Positions 25,559 to 34,840 of a stretch of DNA of 64,000 bases are shown here, one piece after another; positions within the stretch are counted from its first letter, which is position 1, and every line of letters starts with the position of its first letter. Below the pieces are notes generated by a model that saw only the letters and a program-made list of their open reading frames with translations, ran no database searches and was not told the DNA's origin. The position numbers were made by a program, and so were the translations under genes. The stretch is from Marimicrobium sp913061115 (GTDB taxonomy: Bacteria > Pseudomonadota > Gammaproteobacteria > Pseudomonadales > Halieaceae): contig NZ_CP159826.1 in the NCBI RefSeq assembly GCF_047729875.1, positions 1,922,001-1,986,000 on the forward strand, read 5' to 3'.

Positions 25559-26956
25559 ATGGATACTGGATTAGGCAACTCAAAGGAGAGTTTGCGTGAG
25601 GCGTGGGATGAGATGATTCTAGTGCTTGAGGAGGCACGCAACGCTATCGACCAGCCTAATATGATGCCGCCGCCGGCGAATGATCGTAATTTGGCTGAGG
25701 GTTATCGATATTTGATGGGCTTTATGCATGCCGCCGTGGAACGTGCATTCCACAGTGACCCCGCCCGACCGCAGTTCCGCAACGCGTTGAGTGTGATGAC
25801 TAGAGGGACGATTGATAATGCTGATGCCGTCTATTTTTACACACCAATAGATGGGCGCGAGCAATATCTTATTCGAGGTTGCGCGGAAGACACCAGTCAC
25901 TGGCAAGGTAACGCCACTGCCAACAGCGTGCGAACAGCGCCCCACTACGTTATTTTTGAAGCCAGCTCGGGCTGCTTAGCGGGGGACTCAGGTGATCTGT
26001 CGGAGTTACGCCCCGGCATGAAAACTCAGACCGGACGGCTGGACTCCTCGCTCATTGAGGTCAACCCTGATGGCAGCTTCGATATCTTGTTAGCGCCAGA
26101 GCGGCCGACCGACTATAAGGGGAACTTTATTTGTACCCTAAAGACAGTAAACAGAGCGCATCCTACCGACAGCAACATAAAACCGGAGCGTTATGCCAAC
26201 TATGTCAGCGGCAGGCAATTGTTCAATGACTGGGAACAGGAGGAAGCTATTCACTTTGAAATTACGCAGATAGGAAATGCTGGCACGCATGCACCTGCGT
26301 ATTCGCCACAACAAGCTGCAGACGACATTCGGCATTTTGGCCAGATTGTGCGCAACCAGATGATCTTCTGGAATGCCTTCTGGACCATTCCGATGGGCAC
26401 CTATGGCGAGCGCGAGGGCACGATTCCAGGGATAGGCTTCAAACGTAACGTGTTCAACCAGATCAACGCCGCCTCGGGCGCTACCGGCGGAGGCATGAGC
26501 ACCAACTTATATGCTGGAGGGATCTTTGAACTGGAACCTGACGAAGCTCTAATTATAGAGAATAGAATACAATTACAGCCTCACTATGTGGGCTTCCAGC
26601 TCGGCAACCTGTGGGGTGAGTCGATGGAATATGCCAACCAGATCGGCAGCCTAAATGGACACCAGATGAGTGTTGACCCTGATGGTGTCATCAGACTTGT
26701 CATCGCGCACAGCGACCCGGGAGTGCCTAACTGGCTCGATACGAACGGCCATCCTGAAGGCTTTATGAGCCCCCGTTGGGCCTATAGCACAACACCCGAC
26801 CCCGAACAGTGGCCGAGTATTAGCGCTACAAAAGTCTCCTTCAAAGATATCCGCTCTCACCTCCCTGAATCAACAGCATTCGTCACGCAGGAACAACGGA
26901 GCGAACAAATAAGAATCAGACAGCGCCACGTTCAAAAACGCTTCCGAGCGTTCTAG
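25559..26956 (+). CDS. DUF1214-type protein of unknown function
   Basis: A 465-residue soluble protein without a signal peptide. The C-terminal third (about 330-440) carries the DUF1214 pattern: LQPHYVGFQLGNLWGESMEY, a region around DGVIRLVIAHSDPGVPNWLD, and a following Trp-rich WAYSTT. The N-terminal part has AEGYRYLMGFMHAAVERAFH and YFYTPIDGREQYLIRG. AAGGA lies ahead of the ATG, 30 bp after the SDR stop, so it is the third gene of one unit. DUF1214 proteins have no established biochemical role that I know of; they are often found near lipid or hydroxylation genes. Convergent with pstB. Confidence 0.8.
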   Translation: MDTGLGNSKESLREAWDEMILVLEEARNAIDQPNMMPPPANDRNLAEGYRYLMGFMHAAVERAFHSDPARPQFRNALSVMTRGTIDNADAVYFYTPIDGREQYLIRGCAEDTSHWQGNATANSVRTAPHYVIFEASSGCLAGDSGDLSELRPGMKTQTGRLDSSLIEVNPDGSFDILLAPERPTDYKGNFICTLKTVNRAHPTDSNIKPERYANYVSGRQLFNDWEQEEAIHFEITQIGNAGTHAPAYSPQQAADDIRHFGQIVRNQMIFWNAFWTIPMGTYGEREGTIPGIGFKRNVFNQINAASGATGGGMSTNLYAGGIFELEPDEALIIENRIQLQPHYVGFQLGNLWGESMEYANQIGSLNGHQMSVDPDGVIRLVIAHSDPGVPNWLDTNGHPEGFMSPRWAYSTTPDPEQWPSISATKVSFKDIRSHLPESTAFVTQEQRSEQIRIRQRHVQKRFRAF

Positions 26957-27056
26957 TCGCACCACCGAAACGCAGGTTTTCAGGTTGGCCAAGAAAGCAC
27001 TGCTGTTAATTACCGAAGGTAGGAGACCGGTACTCGCCGAATCGCAAGCCCACTTA

Positions 27057-27953
27057 TTAGCCAAAACGACCAGTAATATAGTTCTCAGTCAACTGGTGAC
27101 GAGGTATCGTAAAGATGTCTTTAGTGTCGCCGACTTCGATTAGTTTGCCAAGATGAAAGTAGGCCGTACGCTGCGACACCCGTGCTGCTTGTTGCATTGA
27201 ATGCGTCACTATAGCAATCGTGTAGTTTTCTTTGAGTTCATCAATTAGCTCCTCAATTCTCGCAGAGGCAATCGGGTCAAGTGCTGAACAGGGCTCGTCC
27301 ATAAGAATCACTTCAGGACTGACTGCGATTGCACGGGCGATGCAAAGGCGTTGCTGTTGCCCACCTGAAAGCCCCGTCCCGGGTTTATCCAGCTGATCTT
27401 TGACCTCATCAAACAGACCGGCCCTACGCAGACTGTTCACCACAATCTCATCCATCTCTGCCTTGCTATGTGCAAGACCATGAATTCGTGGGCCATAGGC
27501 AACATTCTCGTAAATCGACTTTGGGAAAGGATTCGGTTTCTGAAAGACCATACCAACTCTGGCACGCAACAACACCGTGTCCTGGTCGCTCTCATAGATA
27601 TCCACACCATCCAGAGTGATCTGGCCCTTCATCTTACAAATGGGAATAATATCGTTCATGCGATTCAATGAGCGCAGGAAGGTGGACTTGCCGCAACCGG
27701 AAGGACCGATCATAGCAAGCACTTCATTACGGCCAATATCCAAAGACACGTCTATAATCGCCTGCTTCTCAGCGTAGAAGACGTTAACGTTGCGTGCTGA
27801 CATTTTTGCGTCATCCACAAAGGGCACACCGATCGTCTCGTAGCCACTCACATCGCCATGATCACGAATATCTAAAGGCTCTTTTTCTTTGCTAGGCTTA
27901 GTCGCTCCGCCAGATAGACCTTTTTTGGCGGCTTCAGCAGCAAAAGCATTCAT
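27057..27953 (-). CDS. pstB: Phosphate ABC transporter ATP-binding protein
   Basis: The cytoplasmic ATPase of the Pst high-affinity phosphate importer. Walker A is GPSGCGKST (83-91), the signature LSGGQQQRLCIARAIA and Walker B VILMDEPCSALDP, followed by the switch His in VTHSMQQA. At 298 residues it has about 45-50 extra residues before the ABC domain; an internal ATG at residue 51 would give the usual 250. The extension is polar and Lys/Gly-rich. It is the last gene of the pst run. Confidence 0.97.
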   Translation of the reverse strand: MNAFAAEAAKKGLSGGATKPSKEKEPLDIRDHGDVSGYETIGVPFVDDAKMSARNVNVFYAEKQAIIDVSLDIGRNEVLAMIGPSGCGKSTFLRSLNRMNDIIPICKMKGQITLDGVDIYESDQDTVLLRARVGMVFQKPNPFPKSIYENVAYGPRIHGLAHSKAEMDEIVVNSLRRAGLFDEVKDQLDKPGTGLSGGQQQRLCIARAIAVSPEVILMDEPCSALDPIASARIEELIDELKENYTIAIVTHSMQQAARVSQRTAYFHLGKLIEVGDTKDIFTIPRHQLTENYITGRFG

Positions 27954-27984
27954 TTTTTTAGTCTTCGCATAATACCCTGTTACC

Positions 27985-29274
27985 TCATTTGAGCTCGAAT
28001 CTCTTACGCAGAAATACGGCCAAAGCGTTCATCAAAACAAGAAAACCCATTAACACCATGATAGCCGCTGATGTCTTCTCAGTAAATCCTCGTTCAGGGC
28101 TGTCCGCCCACAAAAATATTTGCACAGGAAGCACCGTAGAAGGATCTGTAACGCCACCCGGCACATCCATAATAAATGCCACCATACCAATCATTAGAAG
28201 AGGAGCTGTCTCTCCCAGTGCCTGCGCCATACCGATGATCGAACCGGTCAAAATACCCGGCATCGCGACCGGCAAAACGTGATGAACGACAGTCTGTAAT
28301 TTTGAGGCTCCGACGCCCATCGCCGCTTGATGAATAGACGGGGACACGGCCCCAATGGCGGCTCGAGAGGTAATAATAATCGTTGGCAGTGTTATCAGCG
28401 CGAGCACTATTCCCCCGACTAGTGGGGCGGAGCGTGGCAATTCAAAGAAATTGATAAAAACCGCAAGTCCCAGCAGGCCAAAGACAATAGAAGGGACTGC
28501 TGCGAGGTTATTAATATTGATCTCAATAAGATCGGTAAGCCGATTACGAGGTGCGAATTCTTCAAGATAGACAGCTGCCATTACCCCGATAGGAAATGCC
28601 AGTAAAAACGTAACCAACAGCGTATAAAATGACCCATATAGTGCAGCCTTGATGCCAGCCATCTCTGGCTCACGGGAGTCTCCACTAGTGAAAAAAGTGC
28701 GGTTGAAGCGGGACTCAGTCCTACCCTCTTCTCCCAGAGTGTCGAGCCACTTGATTTGGATATCCTTTATCTTACGCTCTGATTCAGGTGAGTCTTTGGA
28801 AACCTGATTCTTCAGATAACTTCCAGCCTCTGAGTGAGCGGGAAGCCAGATTTCACGGGTGGTCCCAATCAATGCAGGATTATCGATCACCATATCGCGC
28901 AGAGAATATTGGGCGCCTACGCTTATCAAACGGTATAAGCTCTTCTTCTCACCTCTAGTCGAGGCGTCAGGAAACATTGTTCGTAAGCTGCTTTTTATAG
29001 CAGCGCTATAGTCAGCATGCGCAATTTCTGTCGGTGTGGCAGAAGAATCAATACCGAGCTTCTCTCTATCAAAAATGACATCTACCTTAATAAAGTGCTG
29101 AGTGAAGGCCGGAGTTCCCTTGCTGACAATATCGGCCAGCAATATAAACAGGAAAATAAATCCCGTAAGCACGGCTAAGCGACCATACCACTGGAAGCGA
29201 CGCTCGGTCGCATAGCGCTTCTTAAGAGAAGCCTGAATTGCAGTGGTCGTCTTATAATGGCTTTGCTTACTCAT
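27985..29274 (-). CDS. pstA: Phosphate ABC transporter permease PstA
   Basis: Inner-membrane permease half of Pst, 429 residues from the ATG at 29274 (MSKQSHYKTTTAIQASL); a GTG three codons upstream is an alternative with a GAGA site. It is much longer than E. coli PstA (296). One N-terminal helix (about 30-50) and a soluble DUF3333-like region (about 55-210) precede the six-helix permease domain with FPIGVMAAVYLEEFAPRNR. The EAA loop region is around AIGAVSPSIHQAAMGVGASK. It overlaps pstC by 8 nt. Confidence 0.95.
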   Translation of the reverse strand: MSKQSHYKTTTAIQASLKKRYATERRFQWYGRLAVLTGFIFLFILLADIVSKGTPAFTQHFIKVDVIFDREKLGIDSSATPTEIAHADYSAAIKSSLRTMFPDASTRGEKKSLYRLISVGAQYSLRDMVIDNPALIGTTREIWLPAHSEAGSYLKNQVSKDSPESERKIKDIQIKWLDTLGEEGRTESRFNRTFFTSGDSREPEMAGIKAALYGSFYTLLVTFLLAFPIGVMAAVYLEEFAPRNRLTDLIEININNLAAVPSIVFGLLGLAVFINFFELPRSAPLVGGIVLALITLPTIIITSRAAIGAVSPSIHQAAMGVGASKLQTVVHHVLPVAMPGILTGSIIGMAQALGETAPLLMIGMVAFIMDVPGGVTDPSTVLPVQIFLWADSPERGFTEKTSAAIMVLMGFLVLMNALAVFLRKRFELK

Positions 29275-30658
29275 ATTGTTCACGATATTTTCTCACCACA
29301 TACAGCGCGACCACATTGAGCAGCAGTGTCACAAAAAACAGAACCAAGCCCAGAGCAAAAGCAGCCAATGTCTTGGGGTTATCAAACTCTTGGTCACCGA
29401 CGAGGAGACTAACAATCTGCACAGTAATAGTCGTCACTGCCTCGAGAGGGTTGATGGTCAATTTAGCGGACAGGCCTGCCGCCATTACAACAATCATGGT
29501 TTCACCAATAGCACGCGAGGCAGCTAGCAATATGCCGCCAACAATACCGGGTAATGCGGCGGGCATCACAACTTTGCGAATCGTTTCGCTCATGGTTGCG
29601 CCCATCCCCAGAGAGGCTTCCCTTAGACTGTCAGGAACGGCATTAATGATGTCATCTGATAGAGACATAACAAAGGGAATTATCATGATTCCCATCACAA
29701 GACCGGCGGCCATGGCACTCTCGGAGGCGACACTCAGACCGACCGACTCTCCAAGTTCCCGTATGAATGGCGCAACCGTCAAAGCGGCAAAAAAGCCATA
29801 AACAACCGTCGGGACTCCTGCGAGAATTTCCAGCACGGGCTTGGTCACCGCGCGGAATCGCCGACTTGCATATTCAGAGAGATATATCGCTGACATCAAC
29901 CCAACTGGAACAGCAATCAATAACGCGACGGTCGAGATGAGAAGTGTTCCAACCAACAACGGCAGGAAGCCGAATGAACCCGACGCAGCGACCTGATCGG
30001 CGCGGATTGCCATTTGTGGACTCCACTGCAAGCCAAATAGGAAATCCTGTAACGGGATTACTTTAAAAAAGCGAACGGCCTCAAACAGAATCGATAGAAT
30101 AATCCCCAGAGTTGTTAGCACGGCGACTAATGAACTGCCAAAAAGTATCCACTCAAATATTTTTTCGACATGATTCCTCGCGCGCAACAGGGGCGTGACC
30201 CGGCGCACCGCAAGAAGTCCACCAAGGACTGCAACGATCAGTACCATGGCCGCCTTAAGTTGACTGCTAGAGGATGCCAACACACGATAGTGCTCGCTTG
30301 CCGCTACCTGAACCGGATCCCCTTCGGTGCCGCCAAATCCACCCTGCGCAAACCCTTGAAGCTGGTTGTAGTAAAGGCCGATTTCACTGGTAGGCATATC
30401 CTGAATGCTCTGCGGCAGTTGGGCGACCACCAGCTTATACAGAATAGTCGATTCAAAGCCGCTCCATAGCACAAGCAGAAACAAGGCTGGAATTGCCGCC
30501 CACATAGCGGCCATATAACCGTAGTGCTGGGGCAATGAATGCAAAGACGCGAGGCCACCACCCAAGCGCATAGCAACGACACGAGACCGGTTGCGTCCCA
30601 TAAAGAAGCTGAGAACACACAGGGCAAGCAGCGTCAGAAAAATCGTTGTTGTCTGCAT
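29267..30658 (-). CDS. pstC: Phosphate ABC transporter permease PstC
   Basis: Inner-membrane permease, 463 residues against about 320 in E. coli. Extra helices and a periplasmic loop occupy the N-terminal 160 residues (DUF3708-like), before the conserved permease core: FGFLPLLVGTLLISTVALLI, VGLMSAIYLSEYASRRFR and the EAA-type loop SLREASLGMGATMSETIRKV. PstC and PstA both carry long N-terminal extensions, a form I associate with many marine proteobacteria. It is separated from pstS by 122 bp containing nested inverted repeats. Confidence 0.96.
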   Translation of the reverse strand: MQTTTIFLTLLALCVLSFFMGRNRSRVVAMRLGGGLASLHSLPQHYGYMAAMWAAIPALFLLVLWSGFESTILYKLVVAQLPQSIQDMPTSEIGLYYNQLQGFAQGGFGGTEGDPVQVAASEHYRVLASSSSQLKAAMVLIVAVLGGLLAVRRVTPLLRARNHVEKIFEWILFGSSLVAVLTTLGIILSILFEAVRFFKVIPLQDFLFGLQWSPQMAIRADQVAASGSFGFLPLLVGTLLISTVALLIAVPVGLMSAIYLSEYASRRFRAVTKPVLEILAGVPTVVYGFFAALTVAPFIRELGESVGLSVASESAMAAGLVMGIMIIPFVMSLSDDIINAVPDSLREASLGMGATMSETIRKVVMPAALPGIVGGILLAASRAIGETMIVVMAAGLSAKLTINPLEAVTTITVQIVSLLVGDQEFDNPKTLAAFALGLVLFFVTLLLNVVALYVVRKYREQYE

Positions 30659-30662
30659 TAGC

Positions 30663-30739
30663 GGATATCTGCTCGTGTATCCACGCTTTCGCGGCTATGA
30701 CGCATTGTTTTCACAATAACAATGCGGCGACAGATATCC
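30663..30739 (-). other. Nested inverted repeats between pstS and pstC
   Basis: An outer perfect 9-bp pair (30663-30671 GGATATCTG with 30731-30739 CAGATATCC) encloses an inner perfect 9-bp pair (30701-30709 CGCATTGTT with 30718-30726 AACAATGCG, 8-nt loop). The pstSC transcript could fold into a stem-loop within a larger stem. No T-run follows, so it looks like an RNA-stability or processing structure rather than a terminator. Confidence 0.55.
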
Positions 30740-30780
30740 TGACATACGCTGTCTGCTTGAATGAATACTGGGATGCTTAG

Positions 30781-31926
30781 CTACTGTAATTCAAGACGCT
30801 TGAGCGTCTTGACATCGTCCTGAATCTGTATGAACTCTGCACCACTTAAGGGGATCAACCCCCTCTCAGGCAAATAACCATCTTCTCCCATCGCCTTTAA
30901 CGACGTAAACTCGATCGCGTACTCCTGAATGCCAGGAATTTTTCCAACGTGGGCCCCTTTAATATAAAAGTACAATGGGCGTGACACAGGATATTCACCG
31001 TCAGCAATAGAATCGAATGTGGGTACAACACCATCGACAATGGCACCTTGGACCTTGTCACGGTTCTCGTCGAGGAAACTAAAGCCGAATATACCGACTG
31101 CATCGGGGTTGGCCTGCAATTTTTGTACGATCAAATTATCGTTTTCACCCGCTTCAATAAAAGCCCCATCCTCACGGATCGCGTACGCCAACGTGGTAAA
31201 TACATCTTTACCTTTCGGTGCCTTACCTTTTCGCTCAGCCAATGCATCGTAGACCCCTAATGGCACACCTAGTTTCACCATCATTGCCTTGATTTCATCA
31301 ACCTGGTCCGCACTTAGCCCAGACAGCTCCTTTAAGTCGGGAACACCCTTAGCGCCGCCGGCCATCGCGAGCTCCACAAAAGCATCTCTAGTACCAGACG
31401 TGGGCGGTGGCCCGAGCACTTCAATCTTCGTGGGTGGCAAGAGTGAATTCACATCTTTCCATGTGATGTTCGGATTCGCGACAAGCTTGCCATCAGCATC
31501 CGGTACATCCTTGGCCAAAGCAAGATAGACATCGTTGAGACTAATCTCGAGCTGTGCCGACTCAGTGGAGCTAGCGATAGCGATGCCATCGTAACCAACC
31601 AACACTTCAACAATGTCAGTCACGCCATTGGTCTGGCAGTCGTCATACTCACTCATTTTGATGCGACGAGAGGCATTAGTGATGTCCGGTGTGTTGGTAC
31701 CAAGCCCACTGCAAAAGAGTTTAAGCCCACCTCCGGTGCCGGTCGATTCGATTGTGGGAGTTTTGAAATCTGTAGAACGACCAAACCGTTCAGCCACCAC
31801 CGTAGCAAAGGGATAGACAGTGGATGACCCTACAATACTGACGCTATCACGACTCGCCGCCTGCACTGAATGAATGCTACCGAACGTGGCGAACGCCACA
31901 ACTGCTCCGATCAGACAATTTTTCAT
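30781..31926 (-). CDS. pstS: Phosphate ABC transporter periplasmic substrate-binding protein
   Basis: Periplasmic phosphate receptor of Pst, 381 residues. The signal peptide ends about residue 23 (HSVQA-ASR). Phosphate-binding loops are GSSTVYPFATVVAERFG and ESTGTGGGLKLFC, followed by DITNASRRIKMSEYDDC and PPTSGTRDAFVELAM. The two cysteines (in LFCSG and DDCQT) are typical of the group and may pair. GGGAG precedes the ATG by about 10 nt. A PhoB-like box lies about 80 bp upstream. Confidence 0.97.
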   Translation of the reverse strand: MKNCLIGAVVAFATFGSIHSVQAASRDSVSIVGSSTVYPFATVVAERFGRSTDFKTPTIESTGTGGGLKLFCSGLGTNTPDITNASRRIKMSEYDDCQTNGVTDIVEVLVGYDGIAIASSTESAQLEISLNDVYLALAKDVPDADGKLVANPNITWKDVNSLLPPTKIEVLGPPPTSGTRDAFVELAMAGGAKGVPDLKELSGLSADQVDEIKAMMVKLGVPLGVYDALAERKGKAPKGKDVFTTLAYAIREDGAFIEAGENDNLIVQKLQANPDAVGIFGFSFLDENRDKVQGAIVDGVVPTFDSIADGEYPVSRPLYFYIKGAHVGKIPGIQEYAIEFTSLKAMGEDGYLPERGLIPLSGAEFIQIQDDVKTLKRLELQ

Positions 31927-32002
31927 GGACTTAAAGCTCCCTCATAATCAGTGATATCGAATTGTGTGCTCTCGAAGCAACAGCCTCAGTCTAGGTTCGC
32001 CA

Positions 32003-32021
32003 CGTTACATTACTGTGACAG
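32003..32021 (-). promoter_or_regulatory. Candidate Pho box upstream of pstS
   Basis: Minus strand: CTGTCACAGTAATGTAACG, an 11-bp-spaced direct repeat of TGTCAC and TGTAAC, close to PhoB half-sites. TAGACT about 10 bp downstream could be the -10. The second half-site is imperfect. Confidence 0.5.
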
Positions 32022-32070
32022 TGGCTGAGATTCTCTCTAATAACGCCTTATCCCTGTAATATTGCGGTAG

Positions 32071-32790
32071 CTAGATATCCAACGCCTCTTCACCGAGTTC
32101 ACTCAAGCGGCCGTGCCTGACATCGAGGCCCTTGACCAAATAAACCACGTGCTCAGCGATATTGCAGGCGTGGTCTCCTATCCGCTCGAGACTGCGCAAG
32201 GCCCACATCTCGTTGAGAATTGCGCCAATATTTCGAGGGTCTTCCACCATAAAAGTGACCAGACTGCGCATGGCGCTGCCATATTCCTTGTCGACTTCCG
32301 CATCTCCCCTGACCACTTCTATCGCTTTAGTGACATCCAAACGCGCAAAAGCATCCAACGACTGCCTCAACAGGACCCCCACGAGAGCACCGATGTGGCG
32401 GATCTCGACGAAGCTACTAGGCGACATCCCGCCCTCTGACAGCTGCACCGCCTGTCTAGCCACTTTCGCCGCCTCATCTCCAATACGCTCTAAATCTCTG
32501 TTTACCTTGATAATTGTGATCACAAGTCGAAGATCGCTTGCCGTCGGTTGCCGCCTCGCGATGATGGTTGCGCACTCATCGTCTATTGTCATTTCCATCT
32601 GATTAATTTCGGCATCGTTACGGACTATCGACTCGGCGACACCACTATCCAATTTCATGAGGGCATCTAGAGCCGTCGTCAGCTGCTGCTCAACTTGCCC
32701 ACCCATCGCCAACAGCTGGTTACGAAGAGATTCCAACTCTGCATTGAACTGCCCAGAAATATGTTGCCCATAACCTTCTTGTTTCAACAT
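32071..32790 (-). CDS. phoU: Phosphate signalling protein PhoU
   Basis: Links Pst transport to PhoR and restrains the Pho response when phosphate is ample. Its 239 residues form two PhoU helical repeats, each with the metal-site pattern: RDLERIGDEAAKVAR near residue 92 and SLERIGDHACNIAEHVVYLV near 196. The N-terminus is typical (HISGQFNAELESLRNQLLAMG). Unlike E. coli, where phoU ends the pst operon, it sits directly behind phoR (4-bp gap) and ahead of pstS. Confidence 0.97.
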   Translation of the reverse strand: MLKQEGYGQHISGQFNAELESLRNQLLAMGGQVEQQLTTALDALMKLDSGVAESIVRNDAEINQMEMTIDDECATIIARRQPTASDLRLVITIIKVNRDLERIGDEAAKVARQAVQLSEGGMSPSSFVEIRHIGALVGVLLRQSLDAFARLDVTKAIEVVRGDAEVDKEYGSAMRSLVTFMVEDPRNIGAILNEMWALRSLERIGDHACNIAEHVVYLVKGLDVRHGRLSELGEEALDI

Positions 32791-32794
32791 GACA

Positions 32795-34066
32795 TTAGCC
32801 TCTTGCTGGAAATATTAGCGTGAATGTGCTGCCTTCACCCAATTTACTCTCAATCTTTAACTGACCATCGTTCGCTGCTGCGACGTGCTTAACGATCGCA
32901 AGCCCCAGGCCGGTACCACCTGTTGCGGAGTTTCGACTGTCATCTACTCTGTAAAAACGCTCGGTTAGCCGGGGAATATGAGATGAATCGATACCAAGCC
33001 CTCGGTCACGAACCTGCATACACAAGTCGTCTCCCTGCAAGGTCCAACTTAGAGTCACAGGATTACCTTCAGGACTGTACTTGATAGCATTAATCGCCAA
33101 ATTCGAAACGGCACTATACAGCTGGCGGTAATCGCCACAAATTGTTTCATCAGTTGAAATCTCTAGCACGAGGACCGAATTAGGATGAGATTCTACCAAG
33201 TCATCTCGCAGCTCATGGAATAACCCTCGGACATCTATCGTGCCGTGCGCAGTATTGTACTGTTCACTTTCAATCCGGGACAGCCACAGTAGATCCTTCA
33301 GTGAGCTCTCCATCCGCGCTGCTTGTTGCCCCATTTGTGTAAGGGCCTTCACATAACGCTCTGGAAACGCTTTAGTCTCCATTAAAAGTGTACCCAAGTA
33401 GCCACTGATTACCGTCAGCGGAGTCCGCAATTCATGTGACACATTTGCAACAAATTCGCGGCGCATCTTCTCCATAAGCACCGCACTACTCACATCTCGA
33501 ACAAACAGAAGACGCTCTGCTTTACCAAAGGGTGTGACTTCTACACGCAGATATAGTGGCTTATCACCCCCAATGGCCAAATATTGTAGGGGGGTTGAAT
33601 AGTCCATGGCCAGAAAATAGCGATTAAACTCGGGGGCTCGCACCAGGTTAGTGAGCGGTTGTCCTGTATCCTCTGGAGAACGCAAACCCAACAAAGGTTC
33701 TAAAGAACGGTTTAACCATTTAATGCAACCATTGGCGTCTACCATCACAACGCCGTCTCGCATCGCTGCAAATGAGTCCTGCAGGTACTCCACTGTATCC
33801 TGCAGTTGAGCCTGCGCTTCTAGACTACCCCGCTGAAGGAAGTACATACGGGAAAGAATGTCTCCCCACGCGCCATAAGCATCGGGTGGCATCTTTTCAG
33901 GCGTCTGCAGCCACAATTGTACACGGCGTATCTGGTAAAATGAGAAGCCGGAAATTCCAAACAAAACCAGAATGACGGCCTCTTGCGGGTACCCGTAAAG
34001 AGCGCCCACGCTGGCCGAGACTATGATCAGTAATAGCATTCTGCTCGTGGCTGTAAACCAAGTCAT
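32795..34066 (-). CDS. phoR: Phosphate regulon sensor histidine kinase PhoR
   Basis: Membrane histidine kinase that phosphorylates PhoB under phosphate limitation. It has 423 residues: two N-terminal helices (about 9-45) with almost no periplasmic loop, as usual for PhoR; a linker; a PAS domain (about 95-200); the HisKA domain with phospho-acceptor His211 in VSHELRTPLTVISGYLG; and an HATPase domain with the N box NLAINAIKYSPEG, DRGLGID and GTGLGLAIVKHV. The small periplasmic part fits sensing through Pst/PhoU. It starts 20 bp after phoB. Confidence 0.97.
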   Translation of the reverse strand: MTWFTATSRMLLLIIVSASVGALYGYPQEAVILVLFGISGFSFYQIRRVQLWLQTPEKMPPDAYGAWGDILSRMYFLQRGSLEAQAQLQDTVEYLQDSFAAMRDGVVMVDANGCIKWLNRSLEPLLGLRSPEDTGQPLTNLVRAPEFNRYFLAMDYSTPLQYLAIGGDKPLYLRVEVTPFGKAERLLFVRDVSSAVLMEKMRREFVANVSHELRTPLTVISGYLGTLLMETKAFPERYVKALTQMGQQAARMESSLKDLLWLSRIESEQYNTAHGTIDVRGLFHELRDDLVESHPNSVLVLEISTDETICGDYRQLYSAVSNLAINAIKYSPEGNPVTLSWTLQGDDLCMQVRDRGLGIDSSHIPRLTERFYRVDDSRNSATGGTGLGLAIVKHVAAANDGQLKIESKLGEGSTFTLIFPARG

Positions 34067-34085
34067 GCTGTGTTAAAGACCTCCA

Positions 34086-34790
34086 CTACGAATAATCTCG
34101 TGCTGAAAATCGATACCCGGTCCCTCGCACAGTCTGGATCATGTTACTATTATCGGCCTGCGGGACTTGCAGGGCCACGCGAAGTCGTCGTATGTGCACA
34201 TCAACCGTGCGCTCCTCCACATAAACGTTGGCGCCCCACACCTGATCCAGTAGTTGACTGCGTGAGTAGGCCCGTTCTGGATTCGACATAAAGAATTGTA
34301 ACAGTTTAAACTCGGTTGGCCCGATGACCACTGGCTGCCCCTTGATAAATACACGTTTGCTCACACCGTCCAACAGCAACTCAGCGAATTGAATTTTTTC
34401 TCCCTCCCCGGCACCGCTGGCCCGTCGTAACAGCGCCCTGATTCGAGCTATCAATGCTCGCGGCGCGAAAGGCTTGCTAATATAGTCGTCAGCGCCAAGC
34501 TCCAGCCCCTGTATGACATTATCTTCTGCGGTCTTGGCGGTAAGCATGATGATCGGCATCGTCCGGGTGAGATCCTCTCGCTTGAGCCGGCGCATTAGCT
34601 CCAGGCCACTACCGCCAGGCAACATCCAGTCCAAAAGCACTAACGAGGGACGCTCATCAACCACAAGCCTGTAAGCTTCTTGTATGTCTTCGGCTTCGAT
34701 ACACCGGAAATCGGCTGCCTCCAGCGCCATACGCAACATGTCTCGAATTGCCGGCTCGTCATCCACAATCAACAGTGTTTGTGTGCTCAT
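34086..34790 (-). CDS. phoB: Phosphate regulon response regulator PhoB
   Basis: OmpR/PhoB-class regulator of 234 residues. The receiver domain (1-120) has the acidic pair at the DDEPAIRD start and phospho-acceptor Asp54 in LLDWMLPGGSG, then LTAKTAEDN and the Lys region YISKPFAPR. The C-terminal winged helix (about 135-230) has AYSRSQLLDQVWG and VDVHIRRLRVAL. It would bind the Pho boxes seen before the porin, pstS and phoB itself. It is the first gene of phoB-phoR-phoU-pstSCAB. Confidence 0.97.
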   Translation of the reverse strand: MSTQTLLIVDDEPAIRDMLRMALEAADFRCIEAEDIQEAYRLVVDERPSLVLLDWMLPGGSGLELMRRLKREDLTRTMPIIMLTAKTAEDNVIQGLELGADDYISKPFAPRALIARIRALLRRASGAGEGEKIQFAELLLDGVSKRVFIKGQPVVIGPTEFKLLQFFMSNPERAYSRSQLLDQVWGANVYVEERTVDVHIRRLRVALQVPQADNSNMIQTVRGTGYRFSARDYS

Positions 34791-34840
34791 CGCCTTAAAT
34801 ACCCTCTCTATGAAGTCTGAGCGTAATTAAATGATGTAAT

